A DNA stretch of 64,000 bases from Lycorma delicatula (taxonomy: Eukaryota; Arthropoda; Insecta; Hemiptera; Fulgoridae). Position 1 is the first letter of the stretch. Each line of letters begins with the position of its first letter. The stretch is from contig NC_134456.1 in NCBI RefSeq assembly GCF_047948215.1, forward strand, positions 15,470,230 through 15,534,229, written 5' to 3'. The position numbers and the translations under genes were made by a program. Below are positions 24,467-37,249 of the stretch, piece after piece. The notes under the pieces are model-generated. The model did no database searches and was not told where the DNA came from. It saw only the letters and a program-made list of their open reading frames with translations.

Positions 24467-24496
24467 ATTTTGTGGCAATTTTCATTGCCACAAAAT
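24467..24496. repeat. 13-bp perfect hairpin in family B arm
   Basis: ATTTTGTGGCAAT (24467-24479), a 4-base loop, then its exact reverse complement (24484-24496). It lies just after the transposase-like gene, where the right inverted arm begins. Confidence 0.92.
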
Positions 24497-27400
24497 AGCC
24501 CCCTGCCCACCTCTTCAGACCACCAGCTGTTTAGCTACAAGAATGCAAAGTATAAACCAAAAAAGTGAATATATTATATTTATTTATTATGAAAAAAATG
24601 TTTTGTATCTATTTTATTGTATCACATTTTCGCAATTTTTCAACTTTTTACAAATTTTAAATTTGCAAAAAATCCTGATGTGATGGAAAAAATGCTAAAA
24701 AATACATAAGAATCAATTATCAAAAAATAAAAAACAGAATCATCACAGGCTTGTGACATTAGTTATGAGAAGATAACTTCTATTTGAACACACTTCTTTT
24801 GAAATTACTATTCACAAAAATTAAAATTAAAATTAACTGATAAAAATTATACTAAATAATAAACTTTGTCACAAGTAGCTTGCATTTAAAATGCTTGTAA
24901 AGATGAAGTTATATGGTACTACACTTTGCAGAATTTACCAAATTTTTATAGTTATGAATTAGGGCTCAAACAAATTTACATCAAAATCAGTCAAACTTTC
25001 ATAAAATTATAACAAATCTGATTGAGTAATTTTATAAATAAACAAGGCTTTATTACAATTTACTATGATAAAATTCCAGTATTAAAAAAAGTAAATCTTT
25101 AGTTTTATTTTCAAAAAATTAAAAAAAAAAAAAAAAATTACTAAATACATTTTAAAAATAAATTAATAAAAATACAATGAATAGAATTTAAAAAAAAAAC
25201 AGTAATATGATTTTCTGTAAAACAAATCTACAAGAAGTTGTAAAAAATGATCTGTATGAACAAAACTGTACAAGTACAAGTATAACACAACAAAAAAGAA
25301 ACAACGAACTACACAACCAAACTCAATAATCCTTTCTCCATGCTAATACACAATAACAAAACCCTTACCGGTTGCTGAAAAAGAGTGGTAGAGAATAAAA
25401 GAATGACTTATATAATAAAAAAAAGCTCTTGACGCATAGGTGGGATCATGTGCATGAAGCAATTCCCTCTCTATGAGGCCACTGTGGGGTCATCAGCACT
25501 GAATGTGTAAAAAATATTATCTTCTGGTAAATATCCCTCCTACTGTACAATCTGCAGAGGTGTACGGTTTTGAATCAGGTGATTTTTTTTGGTAGACTCT
25601 TTTATTGTTATACTTATATAACAAAGTGCTGTTCAAATACTATCACAATTTTAATAAAACTAATTAAAGCCATTGTTAAATAAGCCATGTTATACTCCAT
25701 ACTTAAACACACACTCTCAATTATTTACACCCAAGAATATTATAAATTTCCAAACTGAATTCTTGATAAACGAGTTAAAAAACAAGAAATAGGGAAGCTG
25801 CCTCCTCCTACTTTTTATGCACCTATATACTACACTGTTACAATTGTGTTCATGCTAAGATCAGAACTTTTTCATAGTTGAAAAATGAAATTAATAGTTA
25901 ATGAAAATTTTTTCATAGTTCAATTTTAATATAAAACATTTGTGTAACTTATGGTAGCTTTGTTGAAAGAAAACTAATAAAAACAATTGCATACACACAC
26001 ACTTGCTCTGCTGAGTTACTCGGTGCCCATACAGTGTTTCCTTATGTATTATATATTATTAACTTTTAAGATATTTTAATTTTATGATAAACAGTATAAA
26101 AATTTGTTTATTATTTTATAGAGCATGAAAATTGGTGTTAACTTGGAGAATTACTGAACAAAATTTACAAGTGTGTTTGATGTCAAACTATTACGAACAC
26201 TAATTAAAAACACTTTTTGAAAATTTAGTTGTCTAAATAAAAATCTGTCAAAATTGCATATTTTGTTTATTTTAATTTATTCAATATTCTTTTGTTTGAG
26301 TCAATTGTTGAAAATTTAATTTTTTTAAATAAAATAATTTCTCTTCGTAAATCAATAAGAATGTGTAAATTTTTATTTGTTTTTTTATTACAGAATAGTT
26401 TTATGCAAGAAAAAATTATGTATATGTTCTCCTTTAACATTTTAGCTGCTGGGTTATATTTTATTATATTAAGTTCTTACTAATATTTTAAAAACTTCTC
26501 TTCTAAGGAAAACATAAATTAATTAGGAGTAGCAAAGGTTTTTAAAAGGGCTTGGGTTTTCATGTCATATCAATTTGCTAGATTGATATATTATTTGAAT
26601 TAATCTAGACTTTTTGTACTTATTGAACAGAATTATTAAATTCTGTTCAATGTTATTAAGAAACTCAAAATCGAGCTGCGGTGCTCTCTGGCTTGAAAAA
26701 AATGGTAATATGACTCAATAAAACATGGTTTATGTTTTGCATATGCTAATAATCCACACATCTTCTCAGTGTAGCATAAAATGGGTCTGGACTAAACAAT
26801 TTTTAAAAATTATAAGCATATAAAAAATTACTGTTAATTGTTTTTAATTATTTCATTTTGTTTAGTTGTTTACTTGTAATTTTACTTAACACATACTTCT
26901 CACTGATCCTCAGTTATAAATCACACGTTTATAAATCTATTTCTAAATCTGTTCTTCTGAACATCACACAGTTATAAATCTAAAAGGATCTGTTTAACGG
27001 TGTGATGAATAATTCATCTTTGAAGCAGAGTATTAGAGATTACTAAACATATATCAAATTGAATGAGAATATGTAGGAGACTAATCTAACATTTTTAAAG
27101 ATCTTTTATGTTCCCTGGGAAACAAACTCCTATTTTAAAAAAACAGCATCTTCTATGTCAGTCCCTGATTTTATATAAAAATTAATTTATATCAAAGGAA
27201 TCAATACAAAAATAATCCTTATGTAACTTGTAACATCATTAATATTATGTTTCTTGCAACTTAAAATATTTATAAGTAATGATTACTTTTTAGGAATCCA
27301 TTCTATCATGTATTTATTACCTTTCGTGATGATGCATATATTTTAATCATTAACCAGTATTGTACAAATGGAAAACGGTACAAATTTCAGAGAATCTCAA

Positions 27401-28287
27401 CACGGTTAGAGTTTTGTTTACATTAAAATTATAAAGAAAATATCATACCGACCACATAATTTTTATGCTATCAGCAGTTAATTTCTAATAGTACTATCAA
27501 AAAAAAGTTGAAATTTAATTTTCAACAATCATTCTTTAGTTACTATAAAACCAGTTTTTTTTAATATTAAAAAATAATTACTAGTTTCTGTGGCTATTTT
27601 TCCAAAACATATTTCATCATAAAGGATTTTAAAAATAACCGCAGTTGTAGTAACTGTCAAATTCACAATAGCTTTTACTTAAAGTATCATCGATGAAAGA
27701 AATCATTTTCTTTTAAGATTCACAACAATGCTGATATACAAAAAAAGTCATTACTACTCTCAGTATAATCATAAAAATGGTATAATAATTGGTTTGTTGC
27801 CCTCATTGTTTGCTGTATTAAAAGAGCAACCATACTCATTTTAAAACAAGGGGGAAATTTACCAATGTTTTCCACAACTATCACATTTTAAAGTTTTGTT
27901 TGAATTAGAGAAGGCATGTAAACTGATATCCATGGTATGGCAAAAACATTTTTTGTTGCACATCAACATGTTTATGCCGATGAGGTATTTGTAGCAATAC
28001 ATAAATGTACAGATAAAACTAAAAACCTCTGTTTATTTGAAATTAAAAGGAGATTGCTACCCGGTATATGATTACAGAGAAATAACTTAAAATAAAATGC
28101 TTGACTGTATACCAAGCCACTTCCATTATAAACGTTACTAAAGTGAAAGGTAATAGTAGAATTTACTCTCTCAGTTTATGTTACCGTTAATTTGGTGAAG
28201 ATTAAATTCATTAATAAATTTCACTGCAATAAGAAATTAAAAATTATAAATCATGAAATCAGTATTTTTTTTCATCACAAGAATAAT

Positions 28288-28303
28288 GGGGGGGGGGGGG
28301 GGG
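28288..28303. repeat. Poly-G run of 16
   Basis: Sixteen consecutive G, very unusual in DNA this AT-rich. Homopolymers of this length are error-prone in sequencing, so the exact length is doubtful. Confidence 0.9.
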
Positions 28304-28585
28304 CTTTGTCTTTATAAGTGAAAGAATAAGACCATAAGGAATATGAAGAACTAATCTATGAAAAGCCTATATAAAATTATATAAAAAGTGAAGCTGAACT
28401 TATTTAATCAAGAACGCAACAAGAGATATGCTTCCTGTATTCTACTACCATTCTGCTGGTACATTTTTACTCCAAGTTTTCAGTAATTTTTCCATGATTA
28501 ATTGCAGCTAATGTAAAAAAAAATTAGCAATTCAACATGGCAATTATAGTTTGTGTGAAGCATAATTCTAAAAATTACTCTAAAG

Positions 28586-28743
28586 ATGCGCTTACAAATT
28601 CAGCAACAGAAAATAGAGTTTGTTAATGAAAGCGATGGCAGTAAAATTATAAAATCAAAATTTTATGTTGATACAGATGCGCTAAGGTCAGTAACAAATG
28701 TCGGATTGATAAAACATCTCAAATGTATTTTACAATACAACAG
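28586..28743 (+). other. Exon-like open frame upstream of family A
   Basis: An ATG at 28586 opens about 52 codons (begins MRLQIQQQKIEFVNESDGSK) up to a GTAAGT donor-like sequence near 28743. It is about 400 bases ahead of the first recognised family A exon on the same strand. The donor phase does not join that exon in frame, so it may need a further exon, belong elsewhere, or be chance. Confidence 0.2.
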
Positions 28744-29135
28744 TAAGTAGTTTTCAAACCAAAAGAGGTAACTGGAAAACCATACAACTGATAGTTATAT
28801 GGCAAAAATTGAGGATTGTGAAAAACAGTATGTGCAAAAAAAAATTTGTTGTTTTTTCACTGAAATTATTCTACGTAATGATGGCAGTTCATTAGAAAAT
28901 TGAATGTGTGCCAAAATATCTTGTACTTTAAGCAGAAAGTGCTAGAGAACAGCGTGTACAACTCCAGTTGAATTTCTGGAGATAGTATAACTGCCGAGTA
29001 GCCATTGAGGTTTAGTGTGGAGTACTTTTGACTAGTTAGCGTAAAGTGAGTTGTTTTGGTTACTGAAATAGAATGGAAAAAAAAAATATTACTGTAAGAA
29101 AAAAAATCATCTATTAATAAAAATGTAAATTACAG

Positions 29136-30790
29136 GGAAAGCCTTATTCAACTGCAAAGAGTAAACAGAAACCAAGAAAAGCAGCACCTCCTGCTGAAGT
29201 AAGTACATTTCTTTGTTAACCTAAAATGTATTATACACATTCCTGTTTACTATTACATACTACTTAATATGCTACTTATTAGCAAATAATTTAATTTTAT
29301 TGTTTGATCTTTGCAGTTACCTTAAATTAAATTAAAAAATAAAATGTAAAAAGTTTATTCTTTAATTTTGCATTTACTTACATATTTATGTAAAATAATC
29401 CACATTATCACAGGTTAATTTTTTTTAATTTTCAGGTCGCTTGTAAGTGTAAATACAAATGTAAAGAACTGTCAAAGGAAGTGAAGGAAATGCTATTTCT
29501 GGAACTATACAAATTATCAGATGAACACCAAGGTACTTATTTGATGAATCGTACTGAAATCATACCCCAGTTTCTAGCAGAGACATGGTACATACAATGA
29601 TCCAAGCGAAAGTAAGCGGCAATCGACAATAACTTATACTGTTCCTACAGGTTCTGGACATTGTACAAAATCATTTAAAGAAATTTTCAGCCTCAACAAA
29701 GGAGTAAATTGCAAACACTTAATCATAAAAAGAAAATTGGGAATACTTCATACAATGATAACAGAGGAAAAAATCTTAACTCTCACAAACATATACTTAA
29801 ATTCACTAAAGAAGACTGTAAACTTGTTTATGAGCATATTGATAGGTTCCCTCGACAGGAAAGCCACTATGGAAAAAGTAAAAGCACAAAACAGTGTCTT
29901 AGTACTGATTGAAATTATTATAGGATGTACTGTGCATTTAAAGATCAACATGCATTTAAGAAGCGCTACTGTAAGCTGTCATTTGGAATCTCAAAAACAG
30001 ATGCATGTAGTCTGTGACAGATACACTACAAAAATAAAGGGAGTAAATAGTTGCTGAACAGTTTACCCTTAGATCTCGACTAACTTTACATCAAAGAAAG
30101 GCTACAAAAGTCTTAGATCTGATGAACAGAAGTATGAATGAATCACAGTTACTGCAAAGTGATGTTTGCTGTATTTCAACGGACTTGCAGCAGGTATTAT
30201 TTTTCCCTACATTGACTGACAGCAACATGTTTTACATGCGCCAACTTTCTTACTACAACTTATGCATCTATGTTGGCGTCTCTGGGAATTACTTATATGT
30301 GTATGTGGCATGAGGGAATTTCTGGTAGTGAAGGCAATGATATTTTTTTATACTTTTTTCAATCACAATTTTCTGTGAAGAAAAAGCTTGAGGCAGAGTG
30401 ACAGCTGTGTCAGGCAAAATAAAGAATTGAATGCTAGTGATGGCTGTTATCTATTTAGTAACTAAAGGGTACTTTAAAAGCATCGACATAAATTTTCTCA
30501 CGTCTGATCAGTTATCATGTGATAGAGACTTTGGTCTCATAGAGAAAAGGAAACTAAGTGTGATATCCAATGAAGTACAAGAAGTTGTGAGATCAACTAA
30601 AATAAATTCACCTTTTTAAAGAAAAAAAGAAGACTTTTTTGGAGTTGTTGCTGATTCTCATATAAATTTAAAATTTCAAATCACCAAAATATTGTGGATA
30701 CATGTTTCTAAAGGGCAACTTCCTAAAAGTTTAACAAGGTATTCAATGAATTAGAAGACTGGACAATACAATCTGTATTAAAAAAAAAAA
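29136..30790 (+). pseudogene. Family A spliced DDE-like transposase, copy 1
   Basis: Broken gene of an unclassified family found widely in insects. A 21-codon exon (29136-29198, GKPYSTAKSKQKPRKAAPPA) follows a TACAG acceptor and joins in phase across a 237-base GT-AG intron to a Cys-rich start, VACKCKYKCKELSKEVKEM (29436). Then, with frame changes: NRGKNLNSHKHI, EHIDRFPRQESHYGKSK (29850), QCLSTDLNYYRMYC-like, KLSFGISKTDACSLCDRY (29970), a STDLQQVLFFPTLTDSNMF block (30178; functional copies have SFDLQQ), MRQLSYYNLCIYVG, SDSCVRQNK (30400) and CDRDFGLIEKRK (30520). The blocks suggest an RNase H-like DDE core with Asp in DLQQ, Asp in SDSC..QNK and an acidic residue near DFGLIE. That assignment is inference. 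The gene is dead. Confidence 0.75.
29199..29435 (+). other. Intron in family A copy 1
   Basis: GTAAGTAC at 29199 and TTTTAATTTTCAG ending at 29435, AT-rich between. Removing 237 bases joins ...PPAE to VACKCK... in the same frame. The family keeps a spliced gene structure, so it was not copied through processed mRNA. Confidence 0.7.
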
Positions 30791-32028
30791 AAGTTATAGA
30801 CATATTGCCAGTTAAGATAAACTTCCGGCATTAAATACATAAAATAAAATTATTAATGAAAATATCTATCAATGCTGGATTACACGGATGAAAAAAATCA
30901 TGATTTTTATCAAGATTTATGTAAATAAAGTATTCATTTCTAAGAATAAATTTTCTAACTTTCTTTTGAAGATTCTTTTACAATACTACTGTGTTTCATT
31001 TTGTTAGGTTTTAACAGTTTCTGTAATTTTTTTTAAAAGTTTTTTTACTTCTTTTTCTTGTATATTATAAACTTTAGGACAGGTTAGAGATCTTTTAATA
31101 ATAGATATGATGATCATTTTTTTTTTTTAATATTGTAATCTGAATGTTTTTCTTGATTTCCTACATTGCAGAAAATGGACTTCTGTAAAAATGGACATTT
31201 CAGTAAAAAATAGTTTAAAGTTGTACCGTTACAAAGACTTGTAAAATAAATTCCTTATTTTTGTGACTATTAATAATAAAAAAAAAACTACCCAATATAA
31301 AAAAAGGTATTGTTTTCTACAAAAGCTCCTCAATTAGAATCTGCATATTTGATATCAAAACTTTCTCAATTTTCCCAACTTGAATTTCCTTTCAGACTGA
31401 GTAATTTAAAAAAAGATATACATATGGCAGTAAAGGATAAGAATAAACAAAACATGTGAGACTTATCTGTAACAAATTCAATATTTAATTACTTATAATA
31501 GATTACATCAACTGCAACCAAACAAATAACCGTATCTTACAGTAACATTAAATGCTACGATGTAGCAGTAAAATTTTACAGATCATCTACAACAAAAAAT
31601 AATATATAAAGTATAACTTTACATCAATAATAGGCAAATTTTTCCAAAATCATGAGTAATAAAAACATCTTAAACTATTCATTTCATTTATAATATTAAA
31701 TGAAATTATATACTTAGCGATAGTATGCTAGTGATACTAAAAAACTTATTAGTTAATAATCCAATATTTTCAGATAAATCTTTTTTTCCATTTCACTAAA
31801 CAAGTCATTTGATAATTTAAAAATAACTTTATTAGCTGAATACAATAATAAACAAAAGGATAAATAAAAATATACACTGTACTACAAGACATTTTCAGAA
31901 TACAGATTTGCATACCTAATTTTAAATATTAACAAGATATCTCTACTATATGGTTACAAGGAGGAAGATGCCAACAAAAGATAACAAAAAGTAAAGACAA
32001 AAAAGGCAAACATCATAAAATTATGATT
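30791..32028. other. No recognised gene
   Basis: AT-rich DNA with no protein, RNA gene or transposon end recognised. The right limit of family A copy 1 could not be found here because no inverted repeat was evident. Confidence 0.55.
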
Positions 32029-32183
32029 TTAAGACATTTGTCCTCGTTTAGTATCAGAAGGTTGTTCTTCTAAATCGTCTGCAACTTTTTTCCCAATAAC
32101 TTCACTGTTAGTAATGCCAGTGCACAGTGCCGATCTTACGCTGTTTAGTAAATCTTGTGGTTCCTCCACACAAACCTTGCTAC
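32029..32183 (-). CDS. Candidate last exon of an unknown gene
   Basis: A minus-strand frame follows a strong acceptor (GCATTTTTTCAG, AG at 32184-32185) and codes for about 51 residues, including KVCVEEPQDLLNSVRSALC, ending QPSDTKRGQMS and a stop. Composition is protein-like, acidic and free of repeats. A GTAAGA inside (after LLNS) could act as a donor, so the exon might end earlier. It matches no transposon protein I know and the function is unknown. Confidence 0.4.
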
Positions 32184-34790
32184 CTGAAAAAATGCATAAC
32201 AAAACTGACATGTTGCATTTTTAATATAAAAATTGCATATAAAATACATACATTAATATTAAAATATGAAATAACAAGTACCACAGCCAATTGACCGGCT
32301 AATGTTTCTGGTACACATAGGAAACTAAATGAGATGATGGCCTTTGAAAGGTATAATATTCAACAACACTTAAGAAGAAAAATGTAATTTATTTTTGCAT
32401 AAAAAATTGCACAAAAATTGGAGGGGAAATTATTTACAATAGGTTTTTTTGTATTAAAAAAAAAATCAACATGTAAACAAACATTTTTTTCAATCTTTTC
32501 ATATGCAAGTTATTTTGGTTGTCAAAAGTCCGAACTTCAAGGACCACAAAAACTTTGAGGCTACCACTACTAACTTAGATTTCATTTATCTACTCTAAAT
32601 ATTAATAAATTTAATGGTTCAAATTTATGTTAATGTGTTAAGTTTATTTATTTTAAACTTATTTTAATTTAAATGAACTGTTATTTAAAAATAAAAATCT
32701 TTATTTTGGAAAACATATAGAATGAAAAATATCAGAAGCATGTTAAAAAATAATTTTCTTTATAATGCATATAACAAATGCACGGTTAATCAGTGAATTG
32801 ATCTACTTCACGGTAAACTATACACACAAGTTACCTACATGAACCATTTATTTCTCCATATCTTTGTCATTTTCAGGTACTTTTCACACCACCAATTAAC
32901 TTCACTTATATGCTGGCTTCCAAGTATTCACCAGAGTAAAGAGTTGACAGTCACAGCATCCAGAGCAGATAATGTGTTGTAAAACTGAACGCATCGTTCA
33001 TGAATATCCCATGTTATTGGTTCTGGGTTGGTTTCCAAAATTTCTTCAGCACTTAATATGTTTCATAAACACACATATTCTCATCTACTCATTTTAAACT
33101 AGTTTCAGTTTTCATAAATTCTATATGTGAAATTCCTTTGTGGTTAAAAGATATTGTAGTTATTATTTTTTTGTTTTGGTAGGGTCAATCCAAATTTCTA
33201 ACAGCAATGTCACTTATAACATCAATGCTGTAAACACAATGTAATCATCAATAGTCTCGATTGTATCATAATTAATTTAAGAAATGAGCCAGGTTCATCA
33301 ACTGCTGCTTTACAAACATTTAACAGAATGGATGGCATAACGAGATTATACTTTTTTTTTAAGACAGCCATATGCTTCTTGATGTACTGAAGAACATAAC
33401 GAATAAGATTTATTACCAGTGATTTTATTGTTTTATTTTTCAGGTTATCAGAAATTATGTAGTGTTTAATCATCCTCATATTTTTATTTTTTTTAATCTA
33501 AAACCAATAAAATAATTTGATTAAAAACCAATCTTGCTAAATATTTTGAAAAATTTTAACATGATTAAATTCATCACATAAACTAGAAGCTTGTGCTTCT
33601 ACAATTTAGAAAAACATAAAACTCCACAAATATATCAATATTTATCCTGTAGGTAAACAATTACACTAAATTAAGTTTGTAAAATCATTAAATACAGAAC
33701 TATTTCCTAATATGCAAAGGAAATTGTTACAATTTGTATAAAATGATTAAACTATTCTTATAATCTATAACACAGACAATCACAACAAAATTACTGCACG
33801 AAATCAAAGAAGTCTGTTTCAAACAGGCGTTACATACTAATCACTTGACAATTCCAAGAAAAACAGTTAATAATAAATAAAACAGTAATTATTTAATACA
33901 ATCTTATTTAAAACTATAAGTTTTTGAAATGTTGGAAGTAAAATATTAAAAATAATGTATTCATTAAAAATTTGGTTTAGTTTGTAATTTTAAAAGTTTA
34001 CAGTTATAAAATGTTCATTGCTGATTCTCATGGAAAAACAGACTTTAAATAAAAAATTAACTAGTACAATTTAGCCGAGTTCTATGTAGTATTATTTAAA
34101 CCGATGAAACTTCATTACTTTTCAGAATACTGAACCCTTCAAATTCTTTTTCCTTGGAGAGAGCAAAACAATTAACATTCAAAACTTTTCTCAGTCAAAT
34201 AAAGGAGACAATCAGGTGAAGAAAAAGAAGATTGTTGACATATGTGCTAAACTCTACCAGTTCTATTATTATATTTATTCTTACATTTTACATATTAGAA
34301 AAGTTTTGTTTTATATTGAAGTTAAATTTTTTAATTATTTTAAGACAAAACTAGAAGAAATGGAGGGAGATAAATAGATACCAGTCTACTGCGATTACCA
34401 TATTCAAATACAACTGACAGTGTTAATAGAGAATTATACAAAGGATAACAGTTTATAATCGATGGCTTCCAAAGGGTTAATAACGAAGGACATAACTGTA
34501 TATAACATTTTTTGACCAAACTCTATACAACAAGATTTACAACACATAAACTGAGGTCACAAAGAAAAGATGAACAAACAACTGCAGGCTGTTGTCAGAA
34601 TATTTCTGAATAAACAATTTTGTTCATTTTAATTTAAAATTATTTCAGTATCTTACATCATAATATGTAGATAAACAAATTATCTATAATTAAAAAAAAC
34701 TTTTAATGAAATAAATTGAAGCTATTCATCCGAAAATAGCTTTCTTTATCTTTGTCAAAAAACCTGTTTCCTGTTCATTGTCAGCTTCCA
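32184..34790. other. No recognised gene
   Basis: AT-rich DNA. On the minus strand near 32937-33065 there is an open stretch of about 44 codons (contains EEILETNPEPITWDIHERC) ending at a GTGAAT donor-like site. It reads like protein, but no good acceptor precedes it, so it is not called as an exon. Confidence 0.5.
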
Positions 34791-37041
34791 CACACAATAC
34801 AATACATAAACATACAATATAATAATATATACATATATGTTTTATATTTTATTTAATTATTTATATATTTATATATATATCTTTTATAAATCTCTAAGTC
34901 TTTACATGTTTATAGTATGTTTTTTTTTAAATTACCTATAAATTAAATTTTGATAAAATAATATAAGATGAAATGGTATTTCAAACTATCTTGATCCAAT
35001 TAGAATTCTTTTAACACTAAAAATAGAAAAAAACAAATCATTCTGTAATATGACTGTCTGAAGACATCAATGTAAAACAAATTCTACAAAAAAAAAATTA
35101 TAAACGCAAGGAAATTATAAAACAATGGTCATGGTTCTGATATAATTTTTTCCCCTGAAAATCAACATATTCCATTGAAATGTTATTTATCAGAACCTTA
35201 ACAAGCTAATTTTTTTATAAGAAAAAGTTCTGATGAAAAGTAAGGGTATAGTAGACATTTGAAGAAATTTATGTCGGTTAAATCATACAGCAATGAAAAT
35301 TTCAGTAGGCAGAATGATCTTCCACACATAAATTAACCTATAATTTTGAACTAATCAGATTTTTCCATTTTTGCATTTACTATTAATTTGTTGAGGTAAT
35401 AGAAATGAAGTATGTTTTTTTACAAGAACCGCTTTGATACAATAAACAAGCAAATTTTATTGAAAGAATTTATCCTTCAATTTAACCTGAAAGCCTGGAT
35501 CTTAACCTACAATTCTACATAATCCCGACCTAGATTTAGGCACTTATAATATAGTGTGATTAGCTTCTGCAATCCAGCTTCATAGAAATCTGCTGCCTGA
35601 AAAGTTAACCATCGCTGAATGGCTGTTGTTCTTGATGTTGCTGTCACTGTTACCAAGGCACAGACCACCAAGGTGCTGCTTTAAATGCAGGAACAAGTGG
35701 TAGTCACTGGCTTAGTACTGTATGGTGGGAAATCAATTTGATTTGAAGCTATGTGCGAGAGGGGGGGATTACAAATCCCTCCTCCAACTTGAGGATGTGC
35801 TTTTTCTATTTGTGTCTATTTCATGTGATTAGAACATTGATGGCAGCCTCGCAATCCCCCCAAACCCTTCCAGGATAAACATATGTCTGGATGATTTTAA
35901 AATTAAAGATTTTTCAAAGAACAGTCTTCATTTCAGCTTCTAATTTCACGAAAGTGTTAACAAAAGGCGACTGCTACTCCCCAACACTTGTGAACATGAT
36001 GTAAATAATACTCTAAGATCCAAACTTCTTTTTTCACCTCAAGAAGACAAATGAGAGCAACGAATGAGGTAGAAAAGCCCAGCAGTCGTCAGCCAGAAGA
36101 GAGAAGTGGCCTGCCCATGATGCCCACTTCAGGGCCACAGGACAATACAAGGTTTATGGTCTGTAATTTATTTACAGCTGGTTTATGGAAAGGCAGGCTT
36201 AAGAAGAAAAGAACAACGAATGATAAGAGGCCCACCGACACGGGCTGGAGTTCGGCTGACCGAGCTCAGCTGAGATGTAGCAGCATGACAGCCAGAGGGA
36301 AGAAAGTCCTGTAACTTCACCTCACCAAACACCCAACATCCTTTCCAAAACTTACAATTTTGTACCGATCCGTACATGTGACTCCCTTTGGAGAGAGGAA
36401 CGGATTGCTTCCTCCAAACACTAGGGCCCCGAAAGGCATATTCCTGTTAGGCCGGAAGGTGCTAGCACTGAAAGGACTTCAAGGGAATGAAGTGGAATCA
36501 CGCAGGGAGAACAAAGCTTATATGCACCTAGTCTCCCGTGATCAGCCCCGGTCTAAAGGACCAGAACACAAACAACAATTCCATCCGTAAATAAAAACAC
36601 AACAATCTATATAACTGCCACTAAATAAATAATGACCCACCCGATACAACGAATGACATCAGCAAGGGACATTTGTCCGTGTTCTGCGATTTGCAGGAAG
36701 TTAATAAAATCTCCCGCCATCTTTCCATTCCGTTCCTTCTGTTTTGGATTGCATGACTCAGTTTAATCAGTCTCAAAATATGACTCATTATTTATCACTT
36801 CATCCCAAGGCAAAAAATCAACAACCAATGGCCCTTGTCTATCACAAAACACAGTGCACATGATTTTCAGGGCTGACATTGTTTGCTTGAATTTCACTTT
36901 CTTGGGAGATGTTGAGAGAATTAAGTTAAAGAAGTTTAAACTAGAATTCTATACAGAAGAATTGAGAGGAGAGTGGAAGAAGTGTTAGGAGAAGACCGAT
37001 TTGGTTTCAGGAAAAGTATAGGGTGAATGGAAGCAATTTTA
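34791..37041. repeat. Large direct duplication, copy 2
   Basis: Copy of 234-2486, about 99% identical by eye. It keeps bases lost from copy 1 (a 7-base stretch near 36959-36967) that also exist in the longer LINE at 44-46 kb, so this copy is not a simple daughter of present-day copy 1. The mariner C-terminus, LTR-like block and mariner centre are carried over. It ends inside the LINE near 37041, with the rest of the LINE and the 5' mariner piece absent. A short insertion of about 12 bases lies near 36053-36066. Confidence 0.95.
36942..37041 (+). mobile_element. LINE stub at the end of duplication copy 2
   Basis: About 100 bases matching the 5' part of the truncated RTE-like LINE in copy 1, ending at the border of the duplication. 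It shows that the duplication is younger than the LINE insertion. Confidence 0.85.
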
Positions 37042-37249
37042 TTTTGGGAAGCATGTTTATTTTACATATCATTAGTATTTATAAAAAAAATTCACGCATA
37101 AGTTTTATGTGTAATTAGTATTAAGCAATATTAAGAAGATAGTTCTACTAATTTTTGCATAAAGTACATAATAAAATATTAATTTTTATGTACATTATTG
37201 ATTACACTGACTAAAATAATCTGTATTCTTTTTAAAAGGATATGGAAAA

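Larger units (their letters stand above)
21763..25507 (+). mobile_element. Long-TIR DNA transposon, family B
   Basis: The ends are CACATTCACTGCTGA (21763-21777) and the reverse complement of CACATTCAGTGCTGA (25493-25507), one mismatch. Inside, long imperfect inverted repeats continue: for example 22437-22500 against 24510-24580, and further blocks out to about 22210 and 24760. The arms are roughly 0.7 and 1.0 kb. TTAA precedes the left end and TAAA follows the right end, a near match that could be a 4-bp target duplication. The core holds a broken transposase-like gene. The CAC start and 4-bp site would fit a Chapaev/CMC-type or a Kolobok-like element, but I cannot place it. Confidence 0.72.
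25508..29135. other. No recognised gene
   Basis: Long AT-rich stretch with short ORFs and many A/T runs. It contains the poly-G run at 28288-28303 and one exon-like open frame at 28586-28743, listed separately. No RNA gene or transposon protein was recognised. Confidence 0.55.

Noticed and set aside
32937..33065. Minus-strand stretch with EEILETNPEPITWDIHERC
   Set aside because: It reads like protein and ends at a donor-like GTGAAT, but no convincing acceptor or continuing exon was found; kept only as a remark.
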